A stretch of DNA of 64,000 nucleotides, taken from a bacterium. GTDB lineage: Bacteria > Orphanbacterota > Orphanbacteria > Orphanbacterales > Orphanbacteraceae. The notes under the pieces were generated by a model. It did not search any database. It worked only from the letters and a program-made list of their open reading frames with translations, and was not told where the DNA came from. The position numbers and the translations under genes are program-made. The stretch spans positions 1 to 64,000 of the forward strand of contig JALGYY010000009.1 in assembly GCA_025782575.1 (NCBI GenBank), read 5' to 3'. Positions 27,184 through 36,801 of the stretch are shown piece by piece; the first letter of the stretch is position 1; each line of letters opens with the position of its first letter.

Positions 27184-27651
27184 CTAGCTGGTAGACAGAA
27201 CCATCTCGATATTGCTCAGCACATCGATGTGCGTCACGCTTTCAGACGTGTAAATGCTCGAGAAATTCGCCTGCAACGTTTCGTAAAGCTGTGCTCGCTC
27301 ATCCATCGGAATGTCGAGAAGCACGGCGAGCGTAGTCAGGTACTCTCCACTCCCCTTGGAGATATCCATGGCGAGGTTGTCCATGTTGTCGCCGACAAAC
27401 GTATTCAGTTTCTCGGAGGCGATGAAAGAGGGTGCGGTCGTGCAGTTCAGAGTGCCGGAGGTAATACCAAAGGTCTGGTTGCCGAATGTCCCGTTGGTCG
27501 TCGCGGCGCAGACCTGTGAGAGGAGCCCGTCCTTCCCTTCCCAAATCATCGTGCCGAGTCCACAACCTGTGTTCGACTGGATGGCGTGAGCCGTTCCTCC
27601 AAGGGCCAGCGTGCAACAGATCGCGATCGCAAGAGCACCGAGTTTTCGCAT
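27184..27651 (-). CDS. DUF3015 secreted protein
   Basis: A 155-residue protein with a cleavable signal peptide (ALAIAICCTLALGGTAHA). Family features are NTGCGLGTMIWEGKDGLLSQ near the mature N-terminus and NMDNLAMDISKGSGEYLTTL in the C-terminal half. DUF3015 proteins are periplasmic or surface proteins of unknown function and often neighbour DUF4105 genes, as here (12-base gap). GAGGGGA precedes the ATG. Confidence 0.88.
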   Translation of the reverse strand: MRKLGALAIAICCTLALGGTAHAIQSNTGCGLGTMIWEGKDGLLSQVCAATTNGTFGNQTFGITSGTLNCTTAPSFIASEKLNTFVGDNMDNLAMDISKGSGEYLTTLAVLLDIPMDERAQLYETLQANFSSIYTSESVTHIDVLSNIEMVLSTS

Positions 27652-27964
27652 ACTTTCTTCCCCTCTCAGTTCAGGTTCCTGACACGGTACTGATCGTGCG
27701 TTGTTCCCGAATGATATGATGAATTAGATTTGAACCACATCACGCTGCAATATGGGCGATTCCCTAGTGATGTGCAAGAGAAAAGGGGGGCTAAGGCACG
27801 TGACGGTGGAGTTCTCGGGAGGCGACCCTCGTGCCCCGGCGCATTCTTGCGCGATATTTACCCAACGTTCCCCATCCCTGACTCGTCCTATATCATGATG
27901 AATGGTAAGCTCCTCTGGTTACCTCGTCCGGATAAGCGGCTCAAACTCGAGAAGGCGATCGGAA
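27652..27964. other. divergent intergenic stretch
   Basis: It must hold promoters for the DUF3015 operon (leftward) and RND operon (rightward), but I see no convincing consensus pair, riboswitch or gene. The adaptor frame can be extended back to an ATG at 27902. Confidence 0.4.
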
Positions 27965-29125
27965 TTGACCAATTCGAATCAAATTGCCGGTGGCGCCAGC
28001 CCCGGCAAGTGGCTGATCGCGGTCACCGCGGTGGCTTTCCTGCTCATCTCAGGCTGCGGCGGGGATGGCACCGAACCACCGGCCGGCGCACACGCGAAAG
28101 ATGGAGGAGAGCGGGGCCATGGCGGTAAGGGCGGAAGAAGCGCCCCCCCAGCAGTAGCTGTTGCCGCAAAAGTCCCCCATCGTGGAACGGTATCGACCTA
28201 CTACACGGCCAGCGCCTCACTCGATCCCAAAAAGGAAGCTGAGGTCGTGGCGCGTATTTCCGGCATGATTCTCGAACTGAAAGCGGAAGAAGGGGACTTC
28301 GTCCGGAAGGGGGATGTGCTCCTTCAGGTCGATGATCGGGAGTACCGGGCAAGACTCCGCCAGGCCCAGGCGGGAACGGCACGTCAAAAAGCACAGTTCG
28401 AGCGGCTTCAAAAAATGCTGGCGGGAGATCTCATTTCCGAAGAGGAATTCGAGGGGACGGGGAGCGACCTGAAAGCGGCCGAAGCGGATGAAGACCTGGC
28501 GTCACTTCAGGTTTCGTACACTCGGGTCGAGGCGCCGTTCACGGGGCGCGTTGTTCGGCGTTTCGTCGATCAGGGGCGCATGGTAGTCGACGGGACACCT
28601 CTATACGTAGTCTCCGATCTCTCCGAACTGCTCGCCCGCGTCCATGTCCCGTCAAAGGAATTCCGGAACATTCGAACCGATCAGATCGTCGAACTCCGAG
28701 TCGATTCGAGCGACGACCCCCTTCTCGGCGAGATCATACTGATAAGCCCGATCATCGATCCCGCTACCGGTACGATCAAAGTGACGGTGCGCATAACCGA
28801 GTACCCTAAATCGATCCGGCCTGGCGACTTTGCAGAGGTGAGAATCGTAACGGATCGACATGAAAACGTCCTCCTGGTTCGCAAGACCTCCATTATCTCT
28901 GAAAAAGGAGAAAACGTGGTCTATCTCGCAGTCGACGGGATTGCGGAGCGTCGCGTCGTGGAGATCGGATTCCAGGACGACAAATACACGGAAATCGTGG
29001 CGGGCCTCAGCGGCGATGAGGCCGTCGTCTTTCAGGGACAGCGATCGCTCCGCGATGAACAGCCGGTCAAGCTTCTCGATGAAGTGACGTTCGAAACGAC
29101 GGAGCCCGGTCGGGAAGAGTCCTAG
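27965..29125 (+). CDS. RND efflux periplasmic adaptor lipoprotein (HlyD/AcrA-like)
   Basis: A membrane-fusion protein linking an inner-membrane RND pump to an outer-membrane channel. Signal and lipobox: VAFLLISGC; lipoyl-like half motifs EVVARISGMILELKAEEGDF and GDVLLQVDDREYRARL flank a coiled-coil hairpin (about 130-190), then SYTRVEAPFTGRVVRRFVDQ and beta-barrel and membrane-proximal domains. The TTG at 27965 is preferred because the lipobox Cys would otherwise lie over 50 residues in; ATG 27902 is the alternative. The stop overlaps the next start (TAGTG). Confidence 0.88.
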   Translation: MTNSNQIAGGASPGKWLIAVTAVAFLLISGCGGDGTEPPAGAHAKDGGERGHGGKGGRSAPPAVAVAAKVPHRGTVSTYYTASASLDPKKEAEVVARISGMILELKAEEGDFVRKGDVLLQVDDREYRARLRQAQAGTARQKAQFERLQKMLAGDLISEEEFEGTGSDLKAAEADEDLASLQVSYTRVEAPFTGRVVRRFVDQGRMVVDGTPLYVVSDLSELLARVHVPSKEFRNIRTDQIVELRVDSSDDPLLGEIILISPIIDPATGTIKVTVRITEYPKSIRPGDFAEVRIVTDRHENVLLVRKTSIISEKGENVVYLAVDGIAERRVVEIGFQDDKYTEIVAGLSGDEAVVFQGQRSLRDEQPVKLLDEVTFETTEPGREES

Positions 29126-32100
29126 TGCGGTCGTTGGTGGAACTTGCCGTACGCCGCCGGGTAGCGGTGTTCATGTGCGCGCTCGCTCTAGCCGCGTTCG
29201 GTGTCGTTGCGTATGAGCGGCTCTCGCTCAATCTCTTCCCCGATATCAGCTATCCGTCACTGACGGTTCAGACCGACTTCCCCGACACTGCTCCTTCTGA
29301 AGTGGAGAACCTGATCACCCGGCCGATCGAAGAGACGGTAGGTGTTCTTCGCGGTCTCCGCTCGATCCACTCCGTCTCCAGACCAGGCGCCTCCGAAGTG
29401 ACACTCGAATTCGAGTGGGATTCCGACATGGATTTTCTCTCCATGGATGTCAGAGAAAAACTCGACGGTCTCGTTCTCCCTGATGGAGCGGATGATCCGA
29501 TCGTTTTGCGCTACGATCCCTCGCTCGACCCGATCATGAGACTCGCTCTCGGTGGTAGCGGCGACCTCACCGAAACGCGGCGCATCGCCGACCGGAAGCT
29601 GAAGCAGGCATTCGAAACCATCAAGGGGATCGCTGCGGCGCGCATCAAGGGGGGGCTCGAAGAAGAGATCCAGATCAATCTGGACCAGGAGAAGCTCGCC
29701 GTTCTAGGCGTCTCCTTCGACCAGGTCAGCCAGGTTGTGGGGGGGTCCAATATCAACCTGCCCGGGGGATCGCTTCAGGATAAAGAGAGCCAGTATCTGA
29801 TTCGCACAGTTAATGAGTATGAGGATCTGGACGAGATCGGCTCGCTGATCATCAGCCGACGGAATGCCGCGGTAATCCGTCTCGCCGACGTAGCCGAGGT
29901 GAAGTGGGGGGCGAAGGACAGAGAAGAGATCACCCGAGTAAACGGCGTGGAATCCGTAGAGATCGATATCTTCAAGGAGGGGGACGCCAATATTGTCATG
30001 GCGAGCCGGCGGCTCAGCGAGCGGCTCCTGGAGATCAGAGAGGATCTCCCCGAGGGCTGGGAACTGACCGTGCTGTTCGATCAGTCCCGGTTTATCGAGC
30101 GTGCTGTAAACGAAGTGCGGACGGCGGCTGTGGTGGGCGGGCTGCTCGCCGTTGCGGTACTTTTCATGTTCCTGCGCCACATGCGAAGCACCCTGATTAT
30201 CGCGACTTCAATTCCTTTGTCCGTACTGGCGACTTTTGTTGCCATGTACCGTCTTGACGTCTCAATGAACATCATGTCCCTCGGCGGGCTGACACTCGGC
30301 ATCGGCATGCTGGTGGACAATTCAATTGTCGTATTGGAATCGATCTTTCGGCGTCACCAACGGGGGCTTTCACCCCGGCGGGCCGCGATAGAAGGTACAG
30401 GCGAAGTAGGCGGGGCTGTTGCGGCATCCACGTTCACGACTGTAGCTGTCTTTCTTCCTATTGTGTTCGTTGAGGGAATCGCGGGGCAACTCTTCGGTGA
30501 TATGGCAATTACCGTGACGCTCAGTCTGCTCGCGTCTCTACTCGTGGCGATCACGCTTATTCCGATGCTGAGTGCGATGGGCGGTACGAAGGGTGGAGCC
30601 GTTGCCGATTCGAGTAGCGGCCTGTTCGGTCGGTTTACGGAGAGCTACACACGCCTGCTGCGAGGGGCGCTTCGGCGCCGGGGTTTGACACTGGCAGCCG
30701 CGCTCTTCGTATTTCTCGCCGCACTGGCGGCATTGCCCCGGATCGACACGGAGCTCATTCCCGCCATCAGCGAAGGGGAGTTCTACTTCGAGGCGAACTT
30801 GTCCGAAGGAACTCCCATCGAAGCGACCGACCGCATGGTTCGACGCATGGAAGCTCTGGTTGATGAAGAAGGGGGCGTGGAACGGCACTATTCCACCGTG
30901 GGGAGCAGACTCGTTTCCGGCGGGGTATCATTCAACACGCAGGCGGAACATTTCGGGCAATTGAATATTGTCATGAAGGACCGAACGGATGAACGGGCCG
31001 AAGCGTCGTTTGCCGATCGACTGCGGCAGCGCTTCGAGGCGATTCCGGATCTGACCACCAAACATGGCAAGCCTTCTTACTTCAGTTTGAAGACACCGGT
31101 CGAGATCATACTTTTCGGTGAAAGTCTTGATCTCCTGAAAAACCATGCCCTTGACCTGGAGCGGGAGTTCGCGCAGATTCCAGGGCTCGTCGATCTTCGA
31201 TCTTCCCTCGAAGAGGGGAGCCCCGAGTTACAGGTCCGCTTCGACAGGCCTCGCCTCGCTTCACTCGGCCTTAATATGCGAACCCTTTCGGAAACTCTTC
31301 ACAACCGGATTCAGGGCGTCGTCCCCACAAGGTTCAAAGAAGAAGATCGACAGGTGGATATCCGCATTCGAAATCGGGAACTCGATCGCGCCACGGTAGA
31401 AGACGTCAAGAATCTCGTAGTCTCGGACACAGAAGAGGGAGCGATCCGTCTCGTAACGATCGCAACAATCGATGTCGATCGCGGCCCTGCGGAGATTCAT
31501 CGTATTCAGCAGCAGAGGGCGGCGGTGATCAGCGGCAATCTGCAGGACAGGAGCCTGGGAGCGGTGGTCAAGGAGATCCGCGAGGTGCTCCGCAGGAATC
31601 CGCCACCTGAGGGGGTTTCCGTGGAACTGGGTGGACAGAACGAAGAGATGCAGGTGTCGTTTGCGAGCCTTCGATTCGCTCTCGCCCTCGCCGTATTTCT
31701 GGTTTATCTCGTCATGGCCGGTACTTTCGAATCATTGATCCATCCGCTGATCGTACTCTTCTCCATTCCTCTCGCACTGGTTGGTGTTATTCTGGGTCTT
31801 CTGGTGACGGGGACTGAAATCTCGGTGATCGTCTTCATAGGAACGGTGATGCTCGTCGGTATTGTGGTCAATAATGCGATCGTTCTGATCGTGAAGGTCA
31901 ACCAGCTTCGAAGCGACGGCCTTGCCAAAGAAGACGCCGTTATCAGAGCTTGCCGAGTTCGCCTGCGCCCGATCGTCATGACCACGCTCACAACAGTACT
32001 CGGTCTTCTCCCGATGGCGCTCGCAGTCGGGGAGGGGGCGGAGCTTCGTTCCCCGCTGGCGATTACCGTCTCGTTCGGCCTCGTTTTCAGCACATTTCTG

Positions 32101-32223
32101 ACGCTGATAGTGATCCCGGCGGTTTATCTCGCCGTGCCGTCCCGTGTGAGATCGGCTTCGGATGAGGACCTGGAGTTTCTGAGTAGCCCGCCGGAGCCGG
32201 GACCGGAAGGGGTGGCCTCATGA
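29125..32223 (+). CDS. RND efflux permease (AcrB/HAE-like), first copy
   Basis: A 1032-residue proton-driven pump with 12 helices and two periplasmic porter loops. Typical signatures are NLFPDISYPSLTVQTDFPD, then GIGMLVDNSIVVLESIF (helix 4) and RPIVMTTLTTVLGLLPMALA. The helix-4 pair is Asp398-Asn399 rather than the Asp-Asp of AcrB, a known natural variation. GTG start overlaps the adaptor stop. Cargo unknown; hydrophobic drugs, bile-like compounds or lipids are typical for HAE pumps. Confidence 0.93.
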   Translation: MRSLVELAVRRRVAVFMCALALAAFGVVAYERLSLNLFPDISYPSLTVQTDFPDTAPSEVENLITRPIEETVGVLRGLRSIHSVSRPGASEVTLEFEWDSDMDFLSMDVREKLDGLVLPDGADDPIVLRYDPSLDPIMRLALGGSGDLTETRRIADRKLKQAFETIKGIAAARIKGGLEEEIQINLDQEKLAVLGVSFDQVSQVVGGSNINLPGGSLQDKESQYLIRTVNEYEDLDEIGSLIISRRNAAVIRLADVAEVKWGAKDREEITRVNGVESVEIDIFKEGDANIVMASRRLSERLLEIREDLPEGWELTVLFDQSRFIERAVNEVRTAAVVGGLLAVAVLFMFLRHMRSTLIIATSIPLSVLATFVAMYRLDVSMNIMSLGGLTLGIGMLVDNSIVVLESIFRRHQRGLSPRRAAIEGTGEVGGAVAASTFTTVAVFLPIVFVEGIAGQLFGDMAITVTLSLLASLLVAITLIPMLSAMGGTKGGAVADSSSGLFGRFTESYTRLLRGALRRRGLTLAAALFVFLAALAALPRIDTELIPAISEGEFYFEANLSEGTPIEATDRMVRRMEALVDEEGGVERHYSTVGSRLVSGGVSFNTQAEHFGQLNIVMKDRTDERAEASFADRLRQRFEAIPDLTTKHGKPSYFSLKTPVEIILFGESLDLLKNHALDLEREFAQIPGLVDLRSSLEEGSPELQVRFDRPRLASLGLNMRTLSETLHNRIQGVVPTRFKEEDRQVDIRIRNRELDRATVEDVKNLVVSDTEEGAIRLVTIATIDVDRGPAEIHRIQQQRAAVISGNLQDRSLGAVVKEIREVLRRNPPPEGVSVELGGQNEEMQVSFASLRFALALAVFLVYLVMAGTFESLIHPLIVLFSIPLALVGVILGLLVTGTEISVIVFIGTVMLVGIVVNNAIVLIVKVNQLRSDGLAKEDAVIRACRVRLRPIVMTTLTTVLGLLPMALAVGEGAELRSPLAITVSFGLVFSTFLTLIVIPAVYLAVPSRVRSASDEDLEFLSSPPEPGPEGVAS

Positions 32224-35200
32224 CACTCCCTGAACTTGCACTCCGGCGGCCGATCACGACGCTCATGCTCCTCGTCAGTATCGCCGTGCTCGGCCTCGTG
32301 GCATTGACCAAGCTCCCTCTCGGTTTTCTGCCTGATGCCGAGGAGCCCGAAGTGTTCGTCGTCGTTCCTTACGCCAATTCGACGCCTGAGCAGGTTGAAC
32401 GGCTGATTGTGCGTCCTCTGGAAGAGACTCTCGGCTCCGTCAAGGGTCTGCAGAACATGTGGGCGAGTTGCAATAACGATGGAGGACGGGTCCGGCTCAG
32501 TTTCGACTGGGGACACGATATGAATCTCGCCCGAGTGGAGATCCACGAAAAAATCGATCGTGTGCGGCGCGAACTCCCCGAGGATGTGCAGGACATTTTT
32601 GTGACGGGTAGCTGGGATGCGCGGGATGCGGATGATCCCATTCTGGAGGGGCGGCTTTCATCGAAACGAGATTTGAGCGAAAGTTACGATCTGCTCGACC
32701 GCAAGATCGTCAAGCCCCTGGAGAGAATTGCCGGCGTTGCCCAGGTCCGGCTTGACGGGATCAATCCGAGAGAAGTGCGCATAAATTTGAGACTGGCGAG
32801 CCTCGAGGCCCATCGGATTGACGTGCGGAGCGTGATCGGTGTTTTACGTGACAATAACTTCGATCAGAGTCTCGGCGAGGTAAAAGAGCCGGGCATGCGG
32901 TTTACCGTTCGCACCGTCGGCTCGTTCCGGACACTGGACGAGATCCGGAATCTGATCCTTCGTGAGGACGGCCTGAAGCTCTCCGATGTGGCGGATGTGG
33001 TGTTCGAAGAGCCCCCGCTCGAATACGGCAGGCACCTTGACGGGGATTTCGCAATCGGCGTTACGGTGACCAAGGAAGCCGGGTCCAATGCGGTGACGAT
33101 CTGTGATGCCGTGTATGAGCGCGTTCTCAGCATGAATGATGACCCTGATCTCGAAGGAGTCAACTTTCTCATCTGGTTCAACCAGGGCGCGGAGATCAAG
33201 AACACACTGAAGGACCTTGCTTTTACAGGCCTGTTCGGAGCTCTTCTCGCGAGTGTTGTTCTCTTTGTTTTCTTGCGACGCATGAGCATGACTCTGGTGG
33301 CCGTTCTCTGTATTCCGTTCTCCCTGATTGTGGCGTGCGGCGTGATCTGGGCCCAGGGGAAGACCCTGAATACACTCACACTGCTCGGTTTGATAGTCGG
33401 CATCGGCATGCTCGTCGACAATGCTGTTGTCGTGATGGAAAACATTTTCAGGCATCAACAGGAAGGACTGAGCCGGCGACGGGCTACTTTCCTGGGAGCA
33501 CGGGAAGTTTCCAATGCAGTGATCGCAGCTACGCTCACATCAGTCATCGTTTTCCTGCCGATCATATTCAATAAGCCGAGCGAGATGAACATCTACCTGC
33601 GTGAGCTCGGAGTGACGGTCTGCCTGACTCTCCTCGCCTCGCTTCTCATCAGCCAGACGCTGATCCCTCTCGCCACCGCCCATCTCATTCGCGCCAGGAA
33701 ACGGCCGAAAGGGAAATTCACATTAGGGATGGAGAGCCGTTATGTGCGTCTTCTCGAGTTCAATCTGCGCCACAGATGGCTGGCTCCGCTAATCGGGATT
33801 CTGGTGATCGGCTCGGCGATCTATCCGTACCAGAAGATCGATAAGAATTTCGATACGAGCCGTTCCGAGTCGTTCATTCAGGTGCGCCACGCGTTCAGCG
33901 AGGAACTGAGCCTCGACAGAAAAGAGCATTATATCAGTCTCGTGGAGGAGATTCTTGTTCCTCACCGGGAAGAGCTTCACGCTCGTTCGATCTATAGCTT
34001 CTGGAGCGATCGCTATACGCTCACACGCTTCTATATGGAAGACGGATATGCGAACGAGAAAGCAATGGCCAACACACGGAAGCTGCTTCGGGAACTTATG
34101 CCTGACATCCCGGGAGTGAAGCTCGAGGTTCAGGAGAGCGGCCCCATGTGGCGCCACGGCGGTGGGAAACGGGTCGGTTTCCAGATCGTCGGAGAAGACA
34201 CGGGTGTTCTTGCGGTCCTTGCGCGGGAAGCGAAGGAACGTATTACGGGGATCCCCGGTCTCGTCGACGTCTGGAGCGGAAGTGAATCAGGAGGGATGGT
34301 GCTCTCCGTCGATCTCGATCGAAACCTGGCGTCTCGATATGGCGTGCCGCTCGCTCAACCGGCCGAAGTTGTCTCCCTTACTTTTCGGGGGCGGCGCCTG
34401 CCACGATTCCGAACCCCTGACGGGGAGCGGGAGATGCGAATCACGTTGGATGAAAAGGAAGTTGAAAGCGTCTCACAACTTCAGAATCTCCCCTTATGGA
34501 CCAGTGAGGGGGAGAGAATTCCGCTCGCTTCGGTTGCCGAGTTCAACATGGCGCCCGGACCGGAACGAATCAACCGGGACAATCGTATCACCAGTGTATG
34601 GGTAGGCGGACGATACAGTGAAGGGACGGCGGGGGACTATATTCCGCTTGTGAAAGCAGCGCTCGATCGCATGGAATTCCCTTACGGCTACTCCTATACA
34701 TTCAAGGACTGGGAAGAGCGCCGGCGAGAGCAGTCGAGAGAGTTTCTCGTCAACCTGGCTCTCGCTCTCGTACTGATCTTCGCTGTTATGGCGGCTGTGT
34801 TCGAATCGGCTGAGCAGGCGATCGCACTAATGGTTTCGCTGCCGTTCGCCCTCGTGGGAGCTCTCTGGATTCTCTATCTGACGAAGACTGATTTCGATCA
34901 GCCGGCGGCGGTCGGGCTGCTACTCCTGATCGGTGTGGTCGTGAACAACGGCATTGTCATGCTCGAGCACATCAACCAGTATCGCCGCCGCGGGATGCCT
35001 CGTCATGAAGCGATGATTCGCGGAGGCCGGGAGAGACTGCGCCCCATCATCATGACGGCTATCACCACGCTGGTCGGCCTGGTTCCGATCGTGATCCAGA
35101 AACCCGCACTCGCCGGCATCTACTATTACTCGATGGCGCTCGTCATTATGGGTGGGCTTCTGGTTTCGACCTTCCTGACGTCTGTTCTTCTCCCAACCAC

Positions 35201-35318
35201 CGCCTCGCTCTCGGAAGATCTGTTCAGCAAGCTGGGCGATTGGAGCGGAAGGGGCTGGAAATTCGTTCGACGGCAACAGGGTGAGCCCGGCAAGACCGAC
35301 AAGTTACGGCTCAACTGA
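32220..35318 (+). CDS. RND efflux permease, second copy
   Basis: Also 1032 residues; the ATG overlaps the first pump's TGA (ATGA). Signatures: KLPLGFLPDAEEPEVFVVVP, then GIGMLVDNAVVVMENIFRHQ (Asp400-Asn401) and RPIIMTAITTLVGLVPIV. The two pumps differ clearly in the porter loops, so they are diverged paralogues and not a recent duplication. As in MdtBC/MuxBC-type systems, the single adaptor may serve a mixed heterotrimer. This is inference from gene order. Confidence 0.93.
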   Translation: MTLPELALRRPITTLMLLVSIAVLGLVALTKLPLGFLPDAEEPEVFVVVPYANSTPEQVERLIVRPLEETLGSVKGLQNMWASCNNDGGRVRLSFDWGHDMNLARVEIHEKIDRVRRELPEDVQDIFVTGSWDARDADDPILEGRLSSKRDLSESYDLLDRKIVKPLERIAGVAQVRLDGINPREVRINLRLASLEAHRIDVRSVIGVLRDNNFDQSLGEVKEPGMRFTVRTVGSFRTLDEIRNLILREDGLKLSDVADVVFEEPPLEYGRHLDGDFAIGVTVTKEAGSNAVTICDAVYERVLSMNDDPDLEGVNFLIWFNQGAEIKNTLKDLAFTGLFGALLASVVLFVFLRRMSMTLVAVLCIPFSLIVACGVIWAQGKTLNTLTLLGLIVGIGMLVDNAVVVMENIFRHQQEGLSRRRATFLGAREVSNAVIAATLTSVIVFLPIIFNKPSEMNIYLRELGVTVCLTLLASLLISQTLIPLATAHLIRARKRPKGKFTLGMESRYVRLLEFNLRHRWLAPLIGILVIGSAIYPYQKIDKNFDTSRSESFIQVRHAFSEELSLDRKEHYISLVEEILVPHREELHARSIYSFWSDRYTLTRFYMEDGYANEKAMANTRKLLRELMPDIPGVKLEVQESGPMWRHGGGKRVGFQIVGEDTGVLAVLAREAKERITGIPGLVDVWSGSESGGMVLSVDLDRNLASRYGVPLAQPAEVVSLTFRGRRLPRFRTPDGEREMRITLDEKEVESVSQLQNLPLWTSEGERIPLASVAEFNMAPGPERINRDNRITSVWVGGRYSEGTAGDYIPLVKAALDRMEFPYGYSYTFKDWEERRREQSREFLVNLALALVLIFAVMAAVFESAEQAIALMVSLPFALVGALWILYLTKTDFDQPAAVGLLLLIGVVVNNGIVMLEHINQYRRRGMPRHEAMIRGGRERLRPIIMTAITTLVGLVPIVIQKPALAGIYYYSMALVIMGGLLVSTFLTSVLLPTTASLSEDLFSKLGDWSGRGWKFVRRQQGEPGKTDKLRLN

Positions 35319-35331
35319 TATACTCGGGAGC

Positions 35332-36735
35332 ATGGCCGGCAAGGGACTCCCAAAAGTTACATCAGGGCGCCGCGATCCCATCCCGGGTCTCCTTTTGGTT
35401 CTTGGTCTGATCCCCCTGTTTCTAACCTGTTCGCCTCGCAGTTCCCCGACGAACATCGTGATCATCACGATCGATACACTTCGAGCTGATCATTTGGGCA
35501 TGTATGGCTATTTTCGGGAGACGTCGCCGTTTCTTGATGCTTTCGCGGAAGAGTGCGTCTGGTTCCAGAATTGTTTTGCGCCGATGGCGACGACTCTCCC
35601 CTCCCATCTTTCATTGCTGACAGGAGTTTATCCTCTCGAGCATGGCGTCATGGGAAACGTCCAGGATGGTGGTCGTCCCTACATCCCCTCGCCGCTGCTC
35701 CGGTCCCTTCCGGAGGCGGCGCAACTCTCCGGGTTCGAGACAGCTGCATTCATAAGCGCCGTCCCGCTCAAGAGCCATTCCGGAATCCAGTCCGGATTCG
35801 ACCTGTTCGACGAGCCGGACGGAGCTGAGCGGCGTGCCGGTATGACCAATCTTGCCGTGTTCCAGTGGCTTGAAGCCCGGGGCGCGGGCCCATACCTGTT
35901 ATGGGTTCACTATTTTGACCCCCATTCCCCCTATGATGCACCTCCTGCCTATCGAAGCCTTTTCCCGAGCGATGACCGGAGCAGCGAGTATATGGATGAG
36001 CGGAGGTTTACCGAAAAAGCAGTTACGGGAAACGGACGCGTATCATCTGCAGTTGAAACCATGAACGACTACGACAGGGAAGTTCGCTATGTTGACGATT
36101 CCTTCGGCGCGCTGATGGAGCGGCTTCGGGCGGAGCCGGATTGGGGATCGACTATCGTGATCGTGGCAGGTGATCATGGCGAAGGGTTGGGACAACATCG
36201 CGAGTGGCATCATGGCCTCTGCTGGGAAGAGCATCTCCGCGTGCCCCTCCTTATCAGAATCCCGGGCCGGCCGGCCGGCCGATCGAAGAAGCTGGTGTCG
36301 CTCGTCGATGTCCTTCCGACGGTACTCGGGAGTACGGTCGGCATCCAGTCCGGGCGGCTCATGGAGCAGGCGAGCGGCTTCGACATGTTTGCTGAACCGA
36401 TCGATCGATTCATCGTAGGGCAATCCAGCAAGCGGCGGGTATCAGGAGAGAATCCATACGGCGTTCTCTCGATCCGGACGGAGGACTGGAAGCTGATCTA
36501 CAGGTCCTCGGGAAAGAACGGACTCTTCCATATTCCGAGCGATCCGTACGAACTCCGCAATGTGGTTTTTGATCGACCGGAGGTGGTGAAGCGACTCTCT
36601 TCCATGCTGCTCGGGCACATCGAGAATCAGACCCGAAAGGCGGGGGAGTTCCGAGTGGGGGGCGATGTTACAGAACCGGACACGCTTGATGCCGATGCAC
36701 GCCGGGATCTGCGAGGGCTGGGCTATGCGAACTGA
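35332..36735 (+). CDS. sulfatase-like alkaline-phosphatase-fold lipoprotein
   Basis: A 467-residue exported enzyme. Lipobox-like LIPLFLTC suggests membrane anchoring. Metal-binding motifs: NIVIITIDTLRADHLGMYGY, then VAGDHGEGLGQH. The active-site block reads TLPSHLSLLTG (Thr88-Leu-Pro-Ser-His92), so the Cys/Ser that is converted to formylglycine in true sulfatases is Thr. Thr is the nucleophile in related phosphoethanolamine and phosphoglycerol transferases, so a transferase or phosphodiesterase role on envelope lipids or glycans is as likely as sulfate removal. It follows the RND operon closely. ATG 35332 is chosen; GTG 35281 inside the pump gene is an alternative. Confidence 0.82.
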   Translation: MAGKGLPKVTSGRRDPIPGLLLVLGLIPLFLTCSPRSSPTNIVIITIDTLRADHLGMYGYFRETSPFLDAFAEECVWFQNCFAPMATTLPSHLSLLTGVYPLEHGVMGNVQDGGRPYIPSPLLRSLPEAAQLSGFETAAFISAVPLKSHSGIQSGFDLFDEPDGAERRAGMTNLAVFQWLEARGAGPYLLWVHYFDPHSPYDAPPAYRSLFPSDDRSSEYMDERRFTEKAVTGNGRVSSAVETMNDYDREVRYVDDSFGALMERLRAEPDWGSTIVIVAGDHGEGLGQHREWHHGLCWEEHLRVPLLIRIPGRPAGRSKKLVSLVDVLPTVLGSTVGIQSGRLMEQASGFDMFAEPIDRFIVGQSSKRRVSGENPYGVLSIRTEDWKLIYRSSGKNGLFHIPSDPYELRNVVFDRPEVVKRLSSMLLGHIENQTRKAGEFRVGGDVTEPDTLDADARRDLRGLGYAN

Positions 36736-36801
36736 CGGGACAGAGAACACGGTAGGCTGGCGTCATGAATGGTCGCTGCAGGTCATGAACGGTGTGGCGA
36801 A

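Noticed and set aside
29125-35318. A recent tandem duplication of the RND pump
   Set aside because: Both pumps are 1032 residues but differ widely in the porter loops, so they are old paralogues as in other two-pump operons.
36265-36285. A GGCCGGCCGGCC run
   Set aside because: A self-complementary tract inside the sulfatase-like gene, explained by Arg/Pro/Ala codons in GC-rich DNA.
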